64,000 bases of DNA. It comes from Halovenus aranensis. Its GTDB lineage: Archaea; Halobacteriota; Halobacteria; Halobacteriales; Haloarculaceae. The translations under genes were made by a program, and so were the position numbers. Within the stretch, counting starts at the first letter, position 1, and the number at the start of each line of letters is the position of its first letter. Below the pieces are notes generated by a model, which was given only the letters and a program-made list of their open reading frames with translations, was not told the origin of the DNA and made no database searches. The DNA is taken from NCBI RefSeq assembly GCF_900100385.1, contig NZ_FNFC01000002.1, positions 144,458 through 208,457 on the forward strand. The letters run 5' to 3'. Below, piece by piece: positions 50,663-60,081 of the stretch.

Positions 50663-51316
50663 ATGGTCGACGCTATCGCGATTGGGATGGTTGCCGCCGG
50701 TGTCGTACTGTTATTTGCCGGGGCGGCGTTGTCGGTGTACGGTGCAGGACTGCTCGGTGCCGTCCTCGGTGGCGGCGGCGGGTATCTGGTTGCGCCGACA
50801 ATCGCCGATGCGGCAGGTGTCGAGGGCGCTGTTGGCCTCGCACTTGCCGTAGGGGTTGGCGCGCTCGTCGGCGTCGGCGTCACGTACGTTCTGCTGTCGA
50901 TGGCGATTGCAGCGATGGGGTTCGCCGTCGGAACCTATCTTGGCGTCGTCGCAATCGACCCCATCGTTGGGACTGATTCGCTGGTGATGACCGTCGGTGT
51001 CGGTCTCGGAACCGGTGTCGCCCTGGCGTTTCTGGGGCTGTTTTTGACCCGGACGACGCTCATCATCATCACGTCGTTCATCGGGGCAGCGCTGGCGTCA
51101 CAGTCGATTACCCAGGAAGCAATCATGGACGCAGCCGACGAGTTCCCGACGCTCGACCCAATAGTCTTCGACGCCTCGGAGCCCCTGTTTCTGGGGTTGT
51201 TTGCGCTGGGCGTCCTCTCGCAACTCGGGCTATTCAAGCTCGGCTGGGTGACGAAAATAGCGGGCTATCTCCCCGGCGCGAGCGTCCTCCGTGACTCGAA
51301 GGAGGAACCAGCCTGA
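50663..51316 (+). CDS. Polytopic membrane protein (DUF4203/TM7S3-like)
   Basis: 217 residues, very hydrophobic, with about seven helices including Gly-rich segments (AVLGGGGGYLVAP). The pattern fits the DUF4203-like family of unknown function. The C-terminal tail is short and charged. It has its own start 65 bases after the GINS stop. Confidence 0.75.
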   Translation: MVDAIAIGMVAAGVVLLFAGAALSVYGAGLLGAVLGGGGGYLVAPTIADAAGVEGAVGLALAVGVGALVGVGVTYVLLSMAIAAMGFAVGTYLGVVAIDPIVGTDSLVMTVGVGLGTGVALAFLGLFLTRTTLIIITSFIGAALASQSITQEAIMDAADEFPTLDPIVFDASEPLFLGLFALGVLSQLGLFKLGWVTKIAGYLPGASVLRDSKEEPA

Positions 51317-51365
51317 CCTGCTACCTCGGGCAAACGGTTAACTTCAGGCCCTGTGATTGGGGCGT

Positions 51366-51740
51366 ATGGCAACCGGCGTCGAAACATCGGTACTCGTGTT
51401 CGCGGTCAGCTTACTCGTGGGTGGATTCGGCATCCACGTCGGGTCCAAGTTCGCGCTGAAATCGCGTGAATTCTCGTATGCGGTCGTCACCGCGCTGTTT
51501 GGTGCGCTGGCCTGGGCGCTCGTCGAACTCCTGTTCAGTCGGGTTGGCGTGGGTGGACTGCTCTCTTCTGTCGTCGCCTTTCTCGTCTGGACCTGGGTCA
51601 TTCGTTCCCGGTACGAAATCGGCTGGATTCGCGCGACTGTACTCGCACTCGGCGCGTGGCTGGGTGCGGTGTTCGCCTTGCTCGTTCTCGCTGTTGTCGG
51701 CGTCGGTGACCTCGACGCGCTGGGTGTGCCTGGCGTGTAA
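51366..51740 (+). CDS. Four-helix membrane protein
   Basis: 124 residues from ATG 51366 (ATG 51357 adds three residues). Hydrophobic helices are at about 6-26, 39-57, 63-81 and 93-117. It is found in the cluster priS-GINS-membrane proteins-nnr. No family recognised. Confidence 0.68.
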   Translation: MATGVETSVLVFAVSLLVGGFGIHVGSKFALKSREFSYAVVTALFGALAWALVELLFSRVGVGGLLSSVVAFLVWTWVIRSRYEIGWIRATVLALGAWLGAVFALLVLAVVGVGDLDALGVPGV

Positions 51741-51809
51741 CACTCCGGAGCCGGAAGTCGACTGCCGACTCCCCGGACAGTTATCAGGGAGCCAGCCAAA
51801 CCTCGTCGT

Positions 51810-53240
51810 ATGCTAACAGGCTCGGAAATGGCGGTCGTCGACGCGAACGCCGAGGCCCTGGGGGTGCCCCGCAAGCAACTTATGGAGTCGAGTGGCAACG
51901 CAGTCGCCGCCACAATCCGTGAGATTGCCTCGCCAGACGACACCGTCGTCGTCGTCGCGGGACGGGGCAACAACGGGGGCGACGCTTTCGTTGCGGCGCG
52001 GTTTCTCGACGAGTTCGACGTGCAAGTTCGTCTGCTCGGACGGGCAGAGACCATCACCACAGACATCGCACGCAAAAACTGGGACGCGCTGCTCGCCGCC
52101 GAGTACGACGCCACGGAGGTCCGTGACTCGACGGCGATAGACCTCGGCGACGCAGACGTCGTGGTCGACGCGATGCTCGGCACTGGTATCAGCGGTGACC
52201 TACGCGAACCCGCAGCGACCGCTGCTGTTGCGATGAACGAAGCCGAGGCTCCCGTGCTTTCTGTCGACGTCCCGTCCGGGCTGGACGCAGAGACCGGAGC
52301 CACAGCACCTTCGGCTGTCGAGCCAGACCACGTCATCACCTTCCACGACACCAAACCGGGTCTCGACGACCTCGATGCCACCGTTCGGGTCGCCGACATC
52401 GGCATCCCGACGGGCGTCGAGACGTTCGTCGAGCGCGGCGACTTGCTTCGACTCTCCCGAGAGACAGAGAGTCACAAGGGTGACCACGGCGAGGTACTCG
52501 TCATCGGTGGCGGTCCCTACACCGGGGCCCCGGCGCTGACGGCACAGGCTGCTCTCCGAGCGGGTGCCGACCTCGTCAAGGTCACCTGTCCTACCTCAGT
52601 TGTCCACGAGGTCCAGGGGTACAGCGAGAACCTCATCCTCTATCCGATGCAAGGGCGGCGACTCGAACCCGGTCACGTCGGTCCGGTGATGGAGTACGCC
52701 CGCGAACACGATTCTCTCGTCATCGGGCCAGGTCTCGGCGACGACGAGGAGACCCTCGAAGCCGCGAGAGCTATCATCGAATCGTACGACGGGACCGCTG
52801 TTGTCGACGCTGATCCGCTCCAAATCGTTCCGGAGGTCGAAACCGAGGCCGACCTCATCTGTACGCCCCACCAGGGCGAACTGGCGGCGATGGGCGGACC
52901 AGCGGCCGAGGACTGGCGAGAACGGCGGTTTCTCGTCGACGGGTTCGCCGCGGACCTCGACCACACGATGCTCGTCAAGGGGAACTACGATATCGTCGCC
53001 GACGGCGAGCACAGCCGGGTGAGCCGAACCGGCAATCCAGGGATGACCGTCGGCGGGACGGGTGACGTGCTCGCGGGCGTGACCGGCGCGCTCACCGCGC
53101 AACTCGACCCGTTCGATGCCGCCGCAGTCGGTGCATTTGTCACCGGGCGTGCCGGCGATATCGCCGCTGAAACGTACGGTAACGGACTGGTGGCGTCAGA
53201 CCTGTTCGATTCGATTCCCGAGGCTATGGACCCGTCGTAG
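51810..53240 (+). CDS. nnr: Bifunctional NAD(P)HX epimerase/dehydratase
   Basis: 476 residues. The N-terminal YjeF_N epimerase domain (about 1-210) shows VVAGRGNNGGDAFVAARFL and DVPSGLDAETG. The C-terminal ribokinase-like dehydratase domain (about 222-476) shows GNPGMTVGGTGDVLAGVTGAL, with the catalytic Asp in GTGDVLAG. The fused enzyme repairs hydrated NADH and NADPH using ATP or ADP. It is convergent with hflX, with 2 bases between the stops. Confidence 0.95.
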   Translation: MLTGSEMAVVDANAEALGVPRKQLMESSGNAVAATIREIASPDDTVVVVAGRGNNGGDAFVAARFLDEFDVQVRLLGRAETITTDIARKNWDALLAAEYDATEVRDSTAIDLGDADVVVDAMLGTGISGDLREPAATAAVAMNEAEAPVLSVDVPSGLDAETGATAPSAVEPDHVITFHDTKPGLDDLDATVRVADIGIPTGVETFVERGDLLRLSRETESHKGDHGEVLVIGGGPYTGAPALTAQAALRAGADLVKVTCPTSVVHEVQGYSENLILYPMQGRRLEPGHVGPVMEYAREHDSLVIGPGLGDDEETLEAARAIIESYDGTAVVDADPLQIVPEVETEADLICTPHQGELAAMGGPAAEDWRERRFLVDGFAADLDHTMLVKGNYDIVADGEHSRVSRTGNPGMTVGGTGDVLAGVTGALTAQLDPFDAAAVGAFVTGRAGDIAAETYGNGLVASDLFDSIPEAMDPS

Positions 53241-53242
53241 CC

Positions 53243-54571
53243 TCAGGCTGACGGGCTGGTTTCGACGAGTTGTTGGGCCTTCGAGCGGGATTGCTCGACC
53301 ACCTGTGGTCGCGCTTCGAACTCGACTGTCACCTCGTCGGCGTGGTCGCCGTACTCGACAGTCTGGACGTACGCGTTGTCGTGAATCCAGGAGACGACGC
53401 TCATTGTGTCTTCTGTCATCGGCATCACCAGCCGTTCGTGTTTGTAATCCGGTAATTCGTCGTGGACCCGCTCCCAGAGCCGGTCGATACCGTCGCCGGT
53501 TTTTGCGCTGATGACGACTGGATTCGGCGCGAGCGCCGACAACCCCTCTTTTTTCCGAGTGATTTCGTCGTCGTCGACGGTATCACACTTGTTGAGGACG
53601 GTGACGATAGGTGCCTCGTTGCGCTCGTAGAGCGTATCGTGGCAGGTGACGACCTTCTCGTGAATCTCGTCCATCGGCTCGCTCACGTCGACCACGAGCA
53701 AGACCAGATCCGCGCGGTAGACTGCATCGAGCGTCGATTTGAACGACTCGACCAGCCAGTGGGGCAAATCGGAAATGAATCCGACCGTATCGGTCACGAG
53801 CACGTCTCGGCGGTCGATATCGCCCTTGCGCGTCGTCGTCCCGAGCGTGGTGAACAGTCGGTCTTCAGACTCCGCTGTCGAGTCCAGGTCTGGGTGGATG
53901 TCCTCGTTTTCGTCGACATCGAGGTCGGCTGCGAGCTGGCGCAACAGCGTCGATTTCCCCGCGTTCGTGTAGCCGGCGAGTGCGACCAAATCGAATCCGG
54001 ACTCCCGGCGTTGTTCGCGGCGGTGTTGGTCGTCACGCTCTATCTGTTCGAGTTCGTCACGGATGCGCGAGATGCGCGCCTTGATGTCGCGTTCACGGCT
54101 TTCGTCGTACTCGCCAAGCCCCATGAAGCCGGGCCGTTCGTCACGCTTGGCGAGGCTGGCCTTTGCTTCTGCTCGGGGGAGCTCGTAGCGCAACTCTGCG
54201 AGTTCGACCTGGAGTTGGGCTTTCCGTGTCTGTGCGCGCTGGCCGAAGATTTCGAGAATGAGACGAAATCTGTCGATGACACGCACGCCTTCTGGGAGCT
54301 TGTTGCCGACGTTGTACGTCTGGTAGGGACCGAGTTCGTTGTCGACGATGACCGCCGTCGCGTCCGTCGCCGCGACGGTCGCCGCGATTTCCTCGACTTT
54401 CCCCTCTCCGAAGTGATAGGCGGGGTCCTCTGTCCGGGTTTGGGTGACCGACTCCAGCACACGATAGCCGGCCGCCTGTGCCAGGTCGCGGACTTCCGCT
54501 GTCTCCGCCTCGCCCGACCGAACCCGCTTGCCGATTACCGCTCGTTCGGGTGGTGTGTCTCTCTCTGTCAC
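53243..54571 (-). CDS. hflX: GTPase HflX
   Basis: 442 residues. The N-terminal HflX domain (about 10-185) includes FGEGKVEEIA and DRFRLILEIFGQRA. The GTPase domain has G1 GYTNAGKST, G3 DTVGFISDLP and G4 NKCD. HflX binds ribosomes and splits or rescues stalled ones; archaeal copies may have a similar role. It is divergent from the signalling genes on its right by only 27 bases. Confidence 0.95.
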   Translation of the reverse strand: MTERDTPPERAVIGKRVRSGEAETAEVRDLAQAAGYRVLESVTQTRTEDPAYHFGEGKVEEIAATVAATDATAVIVDNELGPYQTYNVGNKLPEGVRVIDRFRLILEIFGQRAQTRKAQLQVELAELRYELPRAEAKASLAKRDERPGFMGLGEYDESRERDIKARISRIRDELEQIERDDQHRREQRRESGFDLVALAGYTNAGKSTLLRQLAADLDVDENEDIHPDLDSTAESEDRLFTTLGTTTRKGDIDRRDVLVTDTVGFISDLPHWLVESFKSTLDAVYRADLVLLVVDVSEPMDEIHEKVVTCHDTLYERNEAPIVTVLNKCDTVDDDEITRKKEGLSALAPNPVVISAKTGDGIDRLWERVHDELPDYKHERLVMPMTEDTMSVVSWIHDNAYVQTVEYGDHADEVTVEFEARPQVVEQSRSKAQQLVETSPSA

Positions 54572-54598
54572 TTACGCCTGTGTACGGTACCATGATAT

Positions 54599-56245
54599 TT
54601 AAATGCCAGTTCCAGTACCGCTCTCGGGCGATTCGACGCGCGGTAGCGTCACCGTGACGGCGCTCCCATCGTCGGTTTCGGCGAAGGCAATCGTCCCGCC
54701 GAGGCGTCGGACTCCCCAGTAGACAAACCAGAGTCCAACGCCGGTCCCGTGGCGCAACGGCGTCTCCTCGCCGTCGAGCAACACGGCCTGCTCGTGTTCG
54801 GGGATGCCCGGGCCGTTATCACAGACGGTGATGGCTACCTCGTCTGGCCCTGACTCCAGTTCGACAGTGGCTCGTGGCTCGCTCTCGCGGCTGTGTTTCA
54901 GACCGTTGTCGATGAGTTCTTCGAGGACACCCTCTAGGATATCTCGATTCGTCCGCACTGTGACCGCTGTCGTGGGGTCGGGTACCTCGATGGTGGCGTC
55001 AGGGTATGCCGTCGAGGCGGTGTCGACGAGTACAGACGCTAGGGCGACGAGGTCGACGCGCTCACGGTCGACGCGTTCCCATTCGAGCAACTGCTCAGCC
55101 CGCGAGACTTTCTCGCCGAGGTCACTGATATCGCGTGCTGTCTGTCTGATACGCTCTCCGTGTTCGACTGCGGCCGCCGGCGGCACACTCTCGTCTCGGA
55201 GCGGCTCTGCGAATCCACGAATCGAGTCGAAGCTATTGCGCAGATTGTGTCTGAGAACGCGGTTGAGCACCGCGAGTTGCTGTTCGTGTGTCTGCTTGTC
55301 GGTCACGTCACGGAACAGATACACGGTCCCGACCGTTCGGTTCGTGCTGTCTTCGATTGGAGACTCCGTGATGTCGTACTCGCGCCGGCCGCTCGACGTT
55401 TCGATGCTCACCGGACTGTCGGCGCTGGCTGCGGGCGAGACCCCGACTGCCGCCGATACGGGGCGACCCAGTGACGACCTGTCGATACCGAATGCGTCGT
55501 TGGCCGTTCGATTGCTGTCGAGCAATCGCCCACCACGGTCGGCGACGATGACGGCTTCGGTCATCTCGTCGAGAACGCTGTCACGGGCCAGGTAGCCGGC
55601 GCTTGGCTCGGTCTCGAACAGCGCACAGCGGTACTCGGCAAGCAGACACAAGACTCCTGTGAGGCCGAGTAGGCCGAGAATCAGCCAGCTGACGAGTTCT
55701 GTCAGCGACAGCTGTTCGGCAACCACTGCACCCACAATCCAGATACTCACTAGCACCGACCCGACGCCCGCGACGACGAGCGCGCGCCCCAGCGGGAGGT
55801 CGTCGTATGTCACGCCCGCCCGAACGACGAGGAATACGCCGAACAGCCCCAGCGAGAGCACCACGAGATTCAGCACCGATACCACCAGCCAGTACGGTGA
55901 CCCGACGGTGAACGCGTTCAACAACAGTACCTGCACACCGCTGGCGAGCAGACCGAACCCGACCAGGCCCGCGAGACGGGGCCGGGTCATCGCGGGACCT
56001 CGCCCCGTGTATTCGAGCGCGAACCCACTCCAGAGAAGCGTCCCCAACACCAGGCCAAGTGCGACCGAGACGTTCCAGTCGAGCACCGCCTCGCTGGTCA
56101 CGAGGCCGCTGGAAAGTGCGAGGACGACTCCGAGCAATCCGAAGGGAATTGCCCCCGGTCGGCCCCGTCGGCGCAGGGCGTGGGCACCTGCCCAGAGGTT
56201 GAGGACGCCGACGACTGCCCCGAGTGCGACGAGCGCGGTACTCAC
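54599..56245 (-). CDS. Membrane histidine kinase (7TM sensor, PAS, kinase)
   Basis: 548 residues. Seven N-terminal helices lie within about 5-205 (the 7TM sensor region of haloarchaeal kinases), followed by a PAS domain (about 222-315). A kinase core carries His333 in LRHNLRNS, N-box LEELIDNGLKHS, G1 DNGPGIP and G2 GTGVGLWFV. All catalytic residues are present. Its start overlaps (ATGA) the stop of the degenerate sensor upstream, so the two are made together and may form a hetero-complex. Confidence 0.92.
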   Translation of the reverse strand: MSTALVALGAVVGVLNLWAGAHALRRRGRPGAIPFGLLGVVLALSSGLVTSEAVLDWNVSVALGLVLGTLLWSGFALEYTGRGPAMTRPRLAGLVGFGLLASGVQVLLLNAFTVGSPYWLVVSVLNLVVLSLGLFGVFLVVRAGVTYDDLPLGRALVVAGVGSVLVSIWIVGAVVAEQLSLTELVSWLILGLLGLTGVLCLLAEYRCALFETEPSAGYLARDSVLDEMTEAVIVADRGGRLLDSNRTANDAFGIDRSSLGRPVSAAVGVSPAASADSPVSIETSSGRREYDITESPIEDSTNRTVGTVYLFRDVTDKQTHEQQLAVLNRVLRHNLRNSFDSIRGFAEPLRDESVPPAAAVEHGERIRQTARDISDLGEKVSRAEQLLEWERVDRERVDLVALASVLVDTASTAYPDATIEVPDPTTAVTVRTNRDILEGVLEELIDNGLKHSRESEPRATVELESGPDEVAITVCDNGPGIPEHEQAVLLDGEETPLRHGTGVGLWFVYWGVRRLGGTIAFAETDDGSAVTVTLPRVESPESGTGTGI

Positions 56246-57888
56246 GGCGGCTCACCACCGACCCGTCCCGCTACTGTGGTGCTCTCTCCCTCGGTTCCGG
56301 GTTCGTCGGCCGCTGGCAGCTGTAGCGTCACCAGTCCGGCTCTCTTTCCGGCGTCGCTCTCGCTGGCGGTTCTGACGGTGCCGCCGGCCGACTCCACGGT
56401 CAGGCGTGCGAGTTCGAGAGCGGTCTCGCGGAGCGCGTTTGCAGTTGTGTCTTCGGCGTTGAGTGTCACCTCAACGGCCTCGCCTGTCGCCTCAATGGTC
56501 ACGTCGATGGCTTCGGTGGGGGTATCGACCCCGTCGGACACCAGCAGTTCAAGCACCGATTCGAGCAGCGGCGGCTCGATGGCGGCTGGTGGCGGTGACC
56601 TGTCGCCTACCACCGCTGGACTGTCCTCTATGACACTGTCGGCGACTGTGGCCACGTCGCTTCGCTGTGTGTCGTCGTCGGCCAGCCCACGCTCGACTTC
56701 CCGGACGTAGGTGAGGAGTGTGATGAGATTCGTCGTCGTGGTCCAGATTTCTGTGCCCGACTCGGCGGCGTTCGCTGGACTGTCTGCGATGTCGTCTGCG
56801 GCCGATTCGAGCGTTTCCATGCGTTCAGAGACCGTTTCGACGAGAAAGCGATTCAACACCGCCAGGCGACGTTCGCGCTCGCGGCGGTCGGTGATATCCT
56901 GACAGACAACAAGATGGCCCAGTGACCGTCCCTGCTCGTCGGTCACCACTGTCGCGTTGATTGCAACGACAGTCTCCGCAAGCTCGACACGGGCCGACTG
57001 GTCGGTCTGTGTTAGCTCGTCGAGCGAGAAATCGCCGGGAACCAACACCGACCAGTCCTCGCCGAGCAGCCGGTCGCTGTCGACCCCGAACAGGGCTTGG
57101 GCCGCTGGGTTCAGGTCCTGTATCTGCCCGTCTTGACCGACGACGACGATTCCTTCCGTCATCTCGCGTATCACCCGTTCCCGCCCGAGAACGCCCGCAA
57201 GCGGGAGGGATTCGAACATCGAATAGTGACGGATGGCAAACACGAACAGCAGGCTGCTCACCAGCACCGAACCGGTGAACACCGGCGGCGAATTGAACCG
57301 GAGAAACAGCCAGGCGCTCCCGAACAGCGTCCCCGCAGCCAGAGACAACACGGCAGCTTCCCGGACCAAAAGCGGCCCGAGACGGGTCGCCTCGTCGAGG
57401 ACGAGAAAGACGCCGACGATTGCGAGTACAAGCACTAAAACGAGACTGACGACCAGAATCGCCTCGACGACTCTGGTCGTCAGTGCTATCCCCGTCGCTA
57501 CGAGAAACAGGCTGCCGGCCTCCAGAACGAACAGCCCGCCGACGGTCGCCGCGACAAGCCGCGTCACCCACGTCCCGCGTCCGGTGTACGTGAAGACGAA
57601 CACCGTCCACAGGCCGAGGACGGCAATATAGCTCGTGAGAACAGCCGAAATCCAGAACACGTCGGCAAAGTCCTCGCTGACTCGCCGTGCCAGAACGGTG
57701 TGTGTCGGCGTGAGATGGACGTGAAGGAGGTGGAGGACGGCCGTGCCGGCTAGGGTCGCCGCCAGCCCAAAGAGGGGCCGGGCGGTCGGCTCCCGTCGGC
57801 GGGACCACATGACCGCCAGAAAATAGCCAGACCCGAGGATAGCCGCGACTGCGAGACCGGCCGACGGCAGCGACGTTTCGATGACCAT
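56242..57888 (-). CDS. Degenerate 7TM-PAS sensor lacking kinase residues
   Basis: 548 residues from ATG 57888; an extension to 57975 is basic and unlikely. The layout matches its neighbour: seven helices, then a PAS domain (EGIVVVGQDGQIQDLNPAAQALFG). But the His-box reads LAVLNRFLVETVSERM where the neighbour has LNRVLRHNLRN, so the phospho-His is missing, and the ATPase region has no N- or G-box. It probably arose by duplication and now modulates the kinase encoded downstream rather than phosphorylating (inference). Confidence 0.85.
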   Translation of the reverse strand: MVIETSLPSAGLAVAAILGSGYFLAVMWSRRREPTARPLFGLAATLAGTAVLHLLHVHLTPTHTVLARRVSEDFADVFWISAVLTSYIAVLGLWTVFVFTYTGRGTWVTRLVAATVGGLFVLEAGSLFLVATGIALTTRVVEAILVVSLVLVLVLAIVGVFLVLDEATRLGPLLVREAAVLSLAAGTLFGSAWLFLRFNSPPVFTGSVLVSSLLFVFAIRHYSMFESLPLAGVLGRERVIREMTEGIVVVGQDGQIQDLNPAAQALFGVDSDRLLGEDWSVLVPGDFSLDELTQTDQSARVELAETVVAINATVVTDEQGRSLGHLVVCQDITDRRERERRLAVLNRFLVETVSERMETLESAADDIADSPANAAESGTEIWTTTTNLITLLTYVREVERGLADDDTQRSDVATVADSVIEDSPAVVGDRSPPPAAIEPPLLESVLELLVSDGVDTPTEAIDVTIEATGEAVEVTLNAEDTTANALRETALELARLTVESAGGTVRTASESDAGKRAGLVTLQLPAADEPGTEGESTTVAGRVGGEPP

Positions 57889-58003
57889 AGCTGACGGTCC
57901 GTGCCCTGAAAGAGAGCCGTGAGACCTACGGTGGACTCTCTGTGTGACAGTGGGGTGTGTTCTGCGTGAAGCCATATTAAATGGCGGGCTCGGTTTCGTG
58001 CGG

Positions 58004-58027
58004 TCTGGCGATTTAAAACGCGCCAGA
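58004..58027 (+). promoter_or_regulatory. TATA element framed by a 7-bp inverted repeat
   Basis: TCTGGCG (58004-58010) and CGCCAGA (58021-58027) flank TTTAAAA (58012-58018), an archaeal TATA-like element. CTGGCG recurs at 58035-58040. The start codon of the kinase at 58071 follows. A regulator bound to the repeat would cover the TATA box, so this is probably a repressor site. Confidence 0.45.
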
Positions 58028-58070
58028 ATACAGACTGGCGTTTAGGTCGCCGGAGAGAAATCTATCAGCA

Positions 58071-60044
58071 ATGGACTCAGACCGACGAGCCGATGGACCC
58101 GACCCCCCGGACGACGGCTTTGTCACCGATGATACCCCTCCCGTAGACTCGCTGACTGTCGGCTACGTTGGCACGGACCTGACAGACGCCGTGAAGACTG
58201 CCTTCGAAACGTCGGCCACACCGGTATCGTTCGAGGTTATGGCTGTCGAAGACGGCGAGGCCGGGTTGGCCCTGTTCGAGTCGGGCGCTGTCGACTGCCT
58301 CCTCAGTCGGTACGAACTGCCCGATATGACCGGCATCGAGTTGCTCGACAGCGTCCGCGCCAAAGCGCGTGCCTTCCCTGTTGTCCTTCTCGCTGTGGCT
58401 GGCTCCGAACAGCTTGCAAGCCGGGCCATCGCTGCGGGCGTCACCGACTACATTCCTGCTGGAGACTCGTCGCTGGCCGACCTCCCTGCTCGTCTCACGG
58501 CCGCGACAGAGCGCGCCCGCACTGACCGGCCCGACTGCGTCGAGGCTGCTGTCGAGGACGCTGCCGCTGCTATCGTCATCACGGACACAGACGGCACAAT
58601 CGAGTACGTAAACGGGACCTTCGAAGAGATAACGGGCTACTCCAGCGAGGAGGCAGTCGGGCAAACCCCACAGATTCTCAGCTCAGGAGCCCACGACGAA
58701 GCCTATTACGAGGAGCTTTGGGAGACGATTCTCGACGGTCGCGTCTGGGAAGAGGAGACGATCAACGAACGCAAATCCGGCGAGCGCTACGTCGCACGCC
58801 AGACGGTCGCGCCGGTAACAGACGGTGACGGGGATGTCGACCGGTTTGTCGGTATCCAGCGCGACGTGACGACACGCCGCCCGCTCGAAACACAGGTCGA
58901 GCGGTCGGCGCGAACGCTCTCGGCCGTCTACAACCTCACGTCAGACACAGAGATGTCCCTCGACGAGAAAATCGAGGCCGTCCTCGATGTTGGCTGTCGT
59001 CACCTCGATTTGCCCGTCGCCTACGTCACCCGTATCGAGGACGGCACCCAGCACGTTATCGCCGCCAGCGGCGACCACGACCTGATTCAGGAGGGTACGA
59101 CAGACCCGCTCGGGCGGACTTACTGTCGGAAGACGATAACCCAGGCCGAACCGCTTGTCGTCGACGATGCAGCCGAAACCGACTGGCAGGACGACCCAGC
59201 CTTCGAGCGGTTCGGGCTACGGTGTTATCTCGGGGCTCGCATCCAGGTCGACGGCTCGACGTACGGAACGCTCTGTTTCGGCGGTGAACGTCCCCGTGAG
59301 GAGCCGGTGTTGTCGGCGCTCCAGTCGACTGTCGCGACGCTCGCCAACTGGCTGGGATACGAGATAGCACGCCACCGATACGAGTGGAAGCTCGAACGGA
59401 AAAATCAGCGCCTCGACGAGTTCACCTCTATCGTCTCACACGACCTGCGAAACCCGCTCAACGTGGCGATGCTCCGGCTCGAACACGCCCGCGAGGCCGA
59501 CCACCCACGCGAGCATCTCGACGGTATCGCCGACGCACACGAACGCATCTCGACGATTATCGAGGACACGCTGACCCTCGCCCGCGACGGCCACCTCGTC
59601 GAGGACCTGGAACACGTCTCGGTCGGTGAGATTGCCACGACCTGCTGGGAGACTGTCGAGACACCACAGGCGACACTCGATATCCGGGAGGACCCACAGA
59701 TAGAGGCAGACCCCGACAGACTCAGACACGTCTTCGAGAATCTCTTTCGCAACGCGGTCGAACACGTCGGGCCGGACGTGACTGTCAGCGTCGGTGAGAC
59801 GGCAACCGGCTTTTTCGTCGCAGACGACGGTCCCGGTATCCCCGACTCGGCTGCGGTCTTCGAGTCGGGCTATTCGACCAGCCAGAACGGGAGCGGGTTC
59901 GGGCTCGCCATCGTCGAACGGATTGTGAAAGCACACGGCTGGTCGGTCACTATCACGGCGAGCGAGGCCGGCGGCGCGAGATTCGAGTTCGACACCGGCG
60001 ACGACGGCGACCGCTCGCTCGAACCGACCTGTCTTCTGAACTGA
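58071..60044 (+). CDS. Histidine kinase with pseudo-receiver, PAS and GAF domains
   Basis: 657 residues, soluble. The N-terminal receiver-like domain (about 26-145) has CLLSRYELPDM where the phospho-Asp is expected, so position 80 is Arg and cannot be phosphorylated. A PAS domain (about 160-275) and a GAF domain (about 280-435) follow. The kinase core has His457 in SHDLRNPL, N-box VFENLFRNAVEHV, G1 DDGPGIP and G2 GSGFGLAIV. It may sense through PAS/GAF with the pseudo-receiver for protein contacts. It is transcribed away from the sensor pair on its left. Confidence 0.92.
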   Translation: MDSDRRADGPDPPDDGFVTDDTPPVDSLTVGYVGTDLTDAVKTAFETSATPVSFEVMAVEDGEAGLALFESGAVDCLLSRYELPDMTGIELLDSVRAKARAFPVVLLAVAGSEQLASRAIAAGVTDYIPAGDSSLADLPARLTAATERARTDRPDCVEAAVEDAAAAIVITDTDGTIEYVNGTFEEITGYSSEEAVGQTPQILSSGAHDEAYYEELWETILDGRVWEEETINERKSGERYVARQTVAPVTDGDGDVDRFVGIQRDVTTRRPLETQVERSARTLSAVYNLTSDTEMSLDEKIEAVLDVGCRHLDLPVAYVTRIEDGTQHVIAASGDHDLIQEGTTDPLGRTYCRKTITQAEPLVVDDAAETDWQDDPAFERFGLRCYLGARIQVDGSTYGTLCFGGERPREEPVLSALQSTVATLANWLGYEIARHRYEWKLERKNQRLDEFTSIVSHDLRNPLNVAMLRLEHAREADHPREHLDGIADAHERISTIIEDTLTLARDGHLVEDLEHVSVGEIATTCWETVETPQATLDIREDPQIEADPDRLRHVFENLFRNAVEHVGPDVTVSVGETATGFFVADDGPGIPDSAAVFESGYSTSQNGSGFGLAIVERIVKAHGWSVTITASEAGGARFEFDTGDDGDRSLEPTCLLN

Positions 60045-60081
60045 GAGTAAGCCCCAACTGAGTTACAGCGACATCGGTGTG

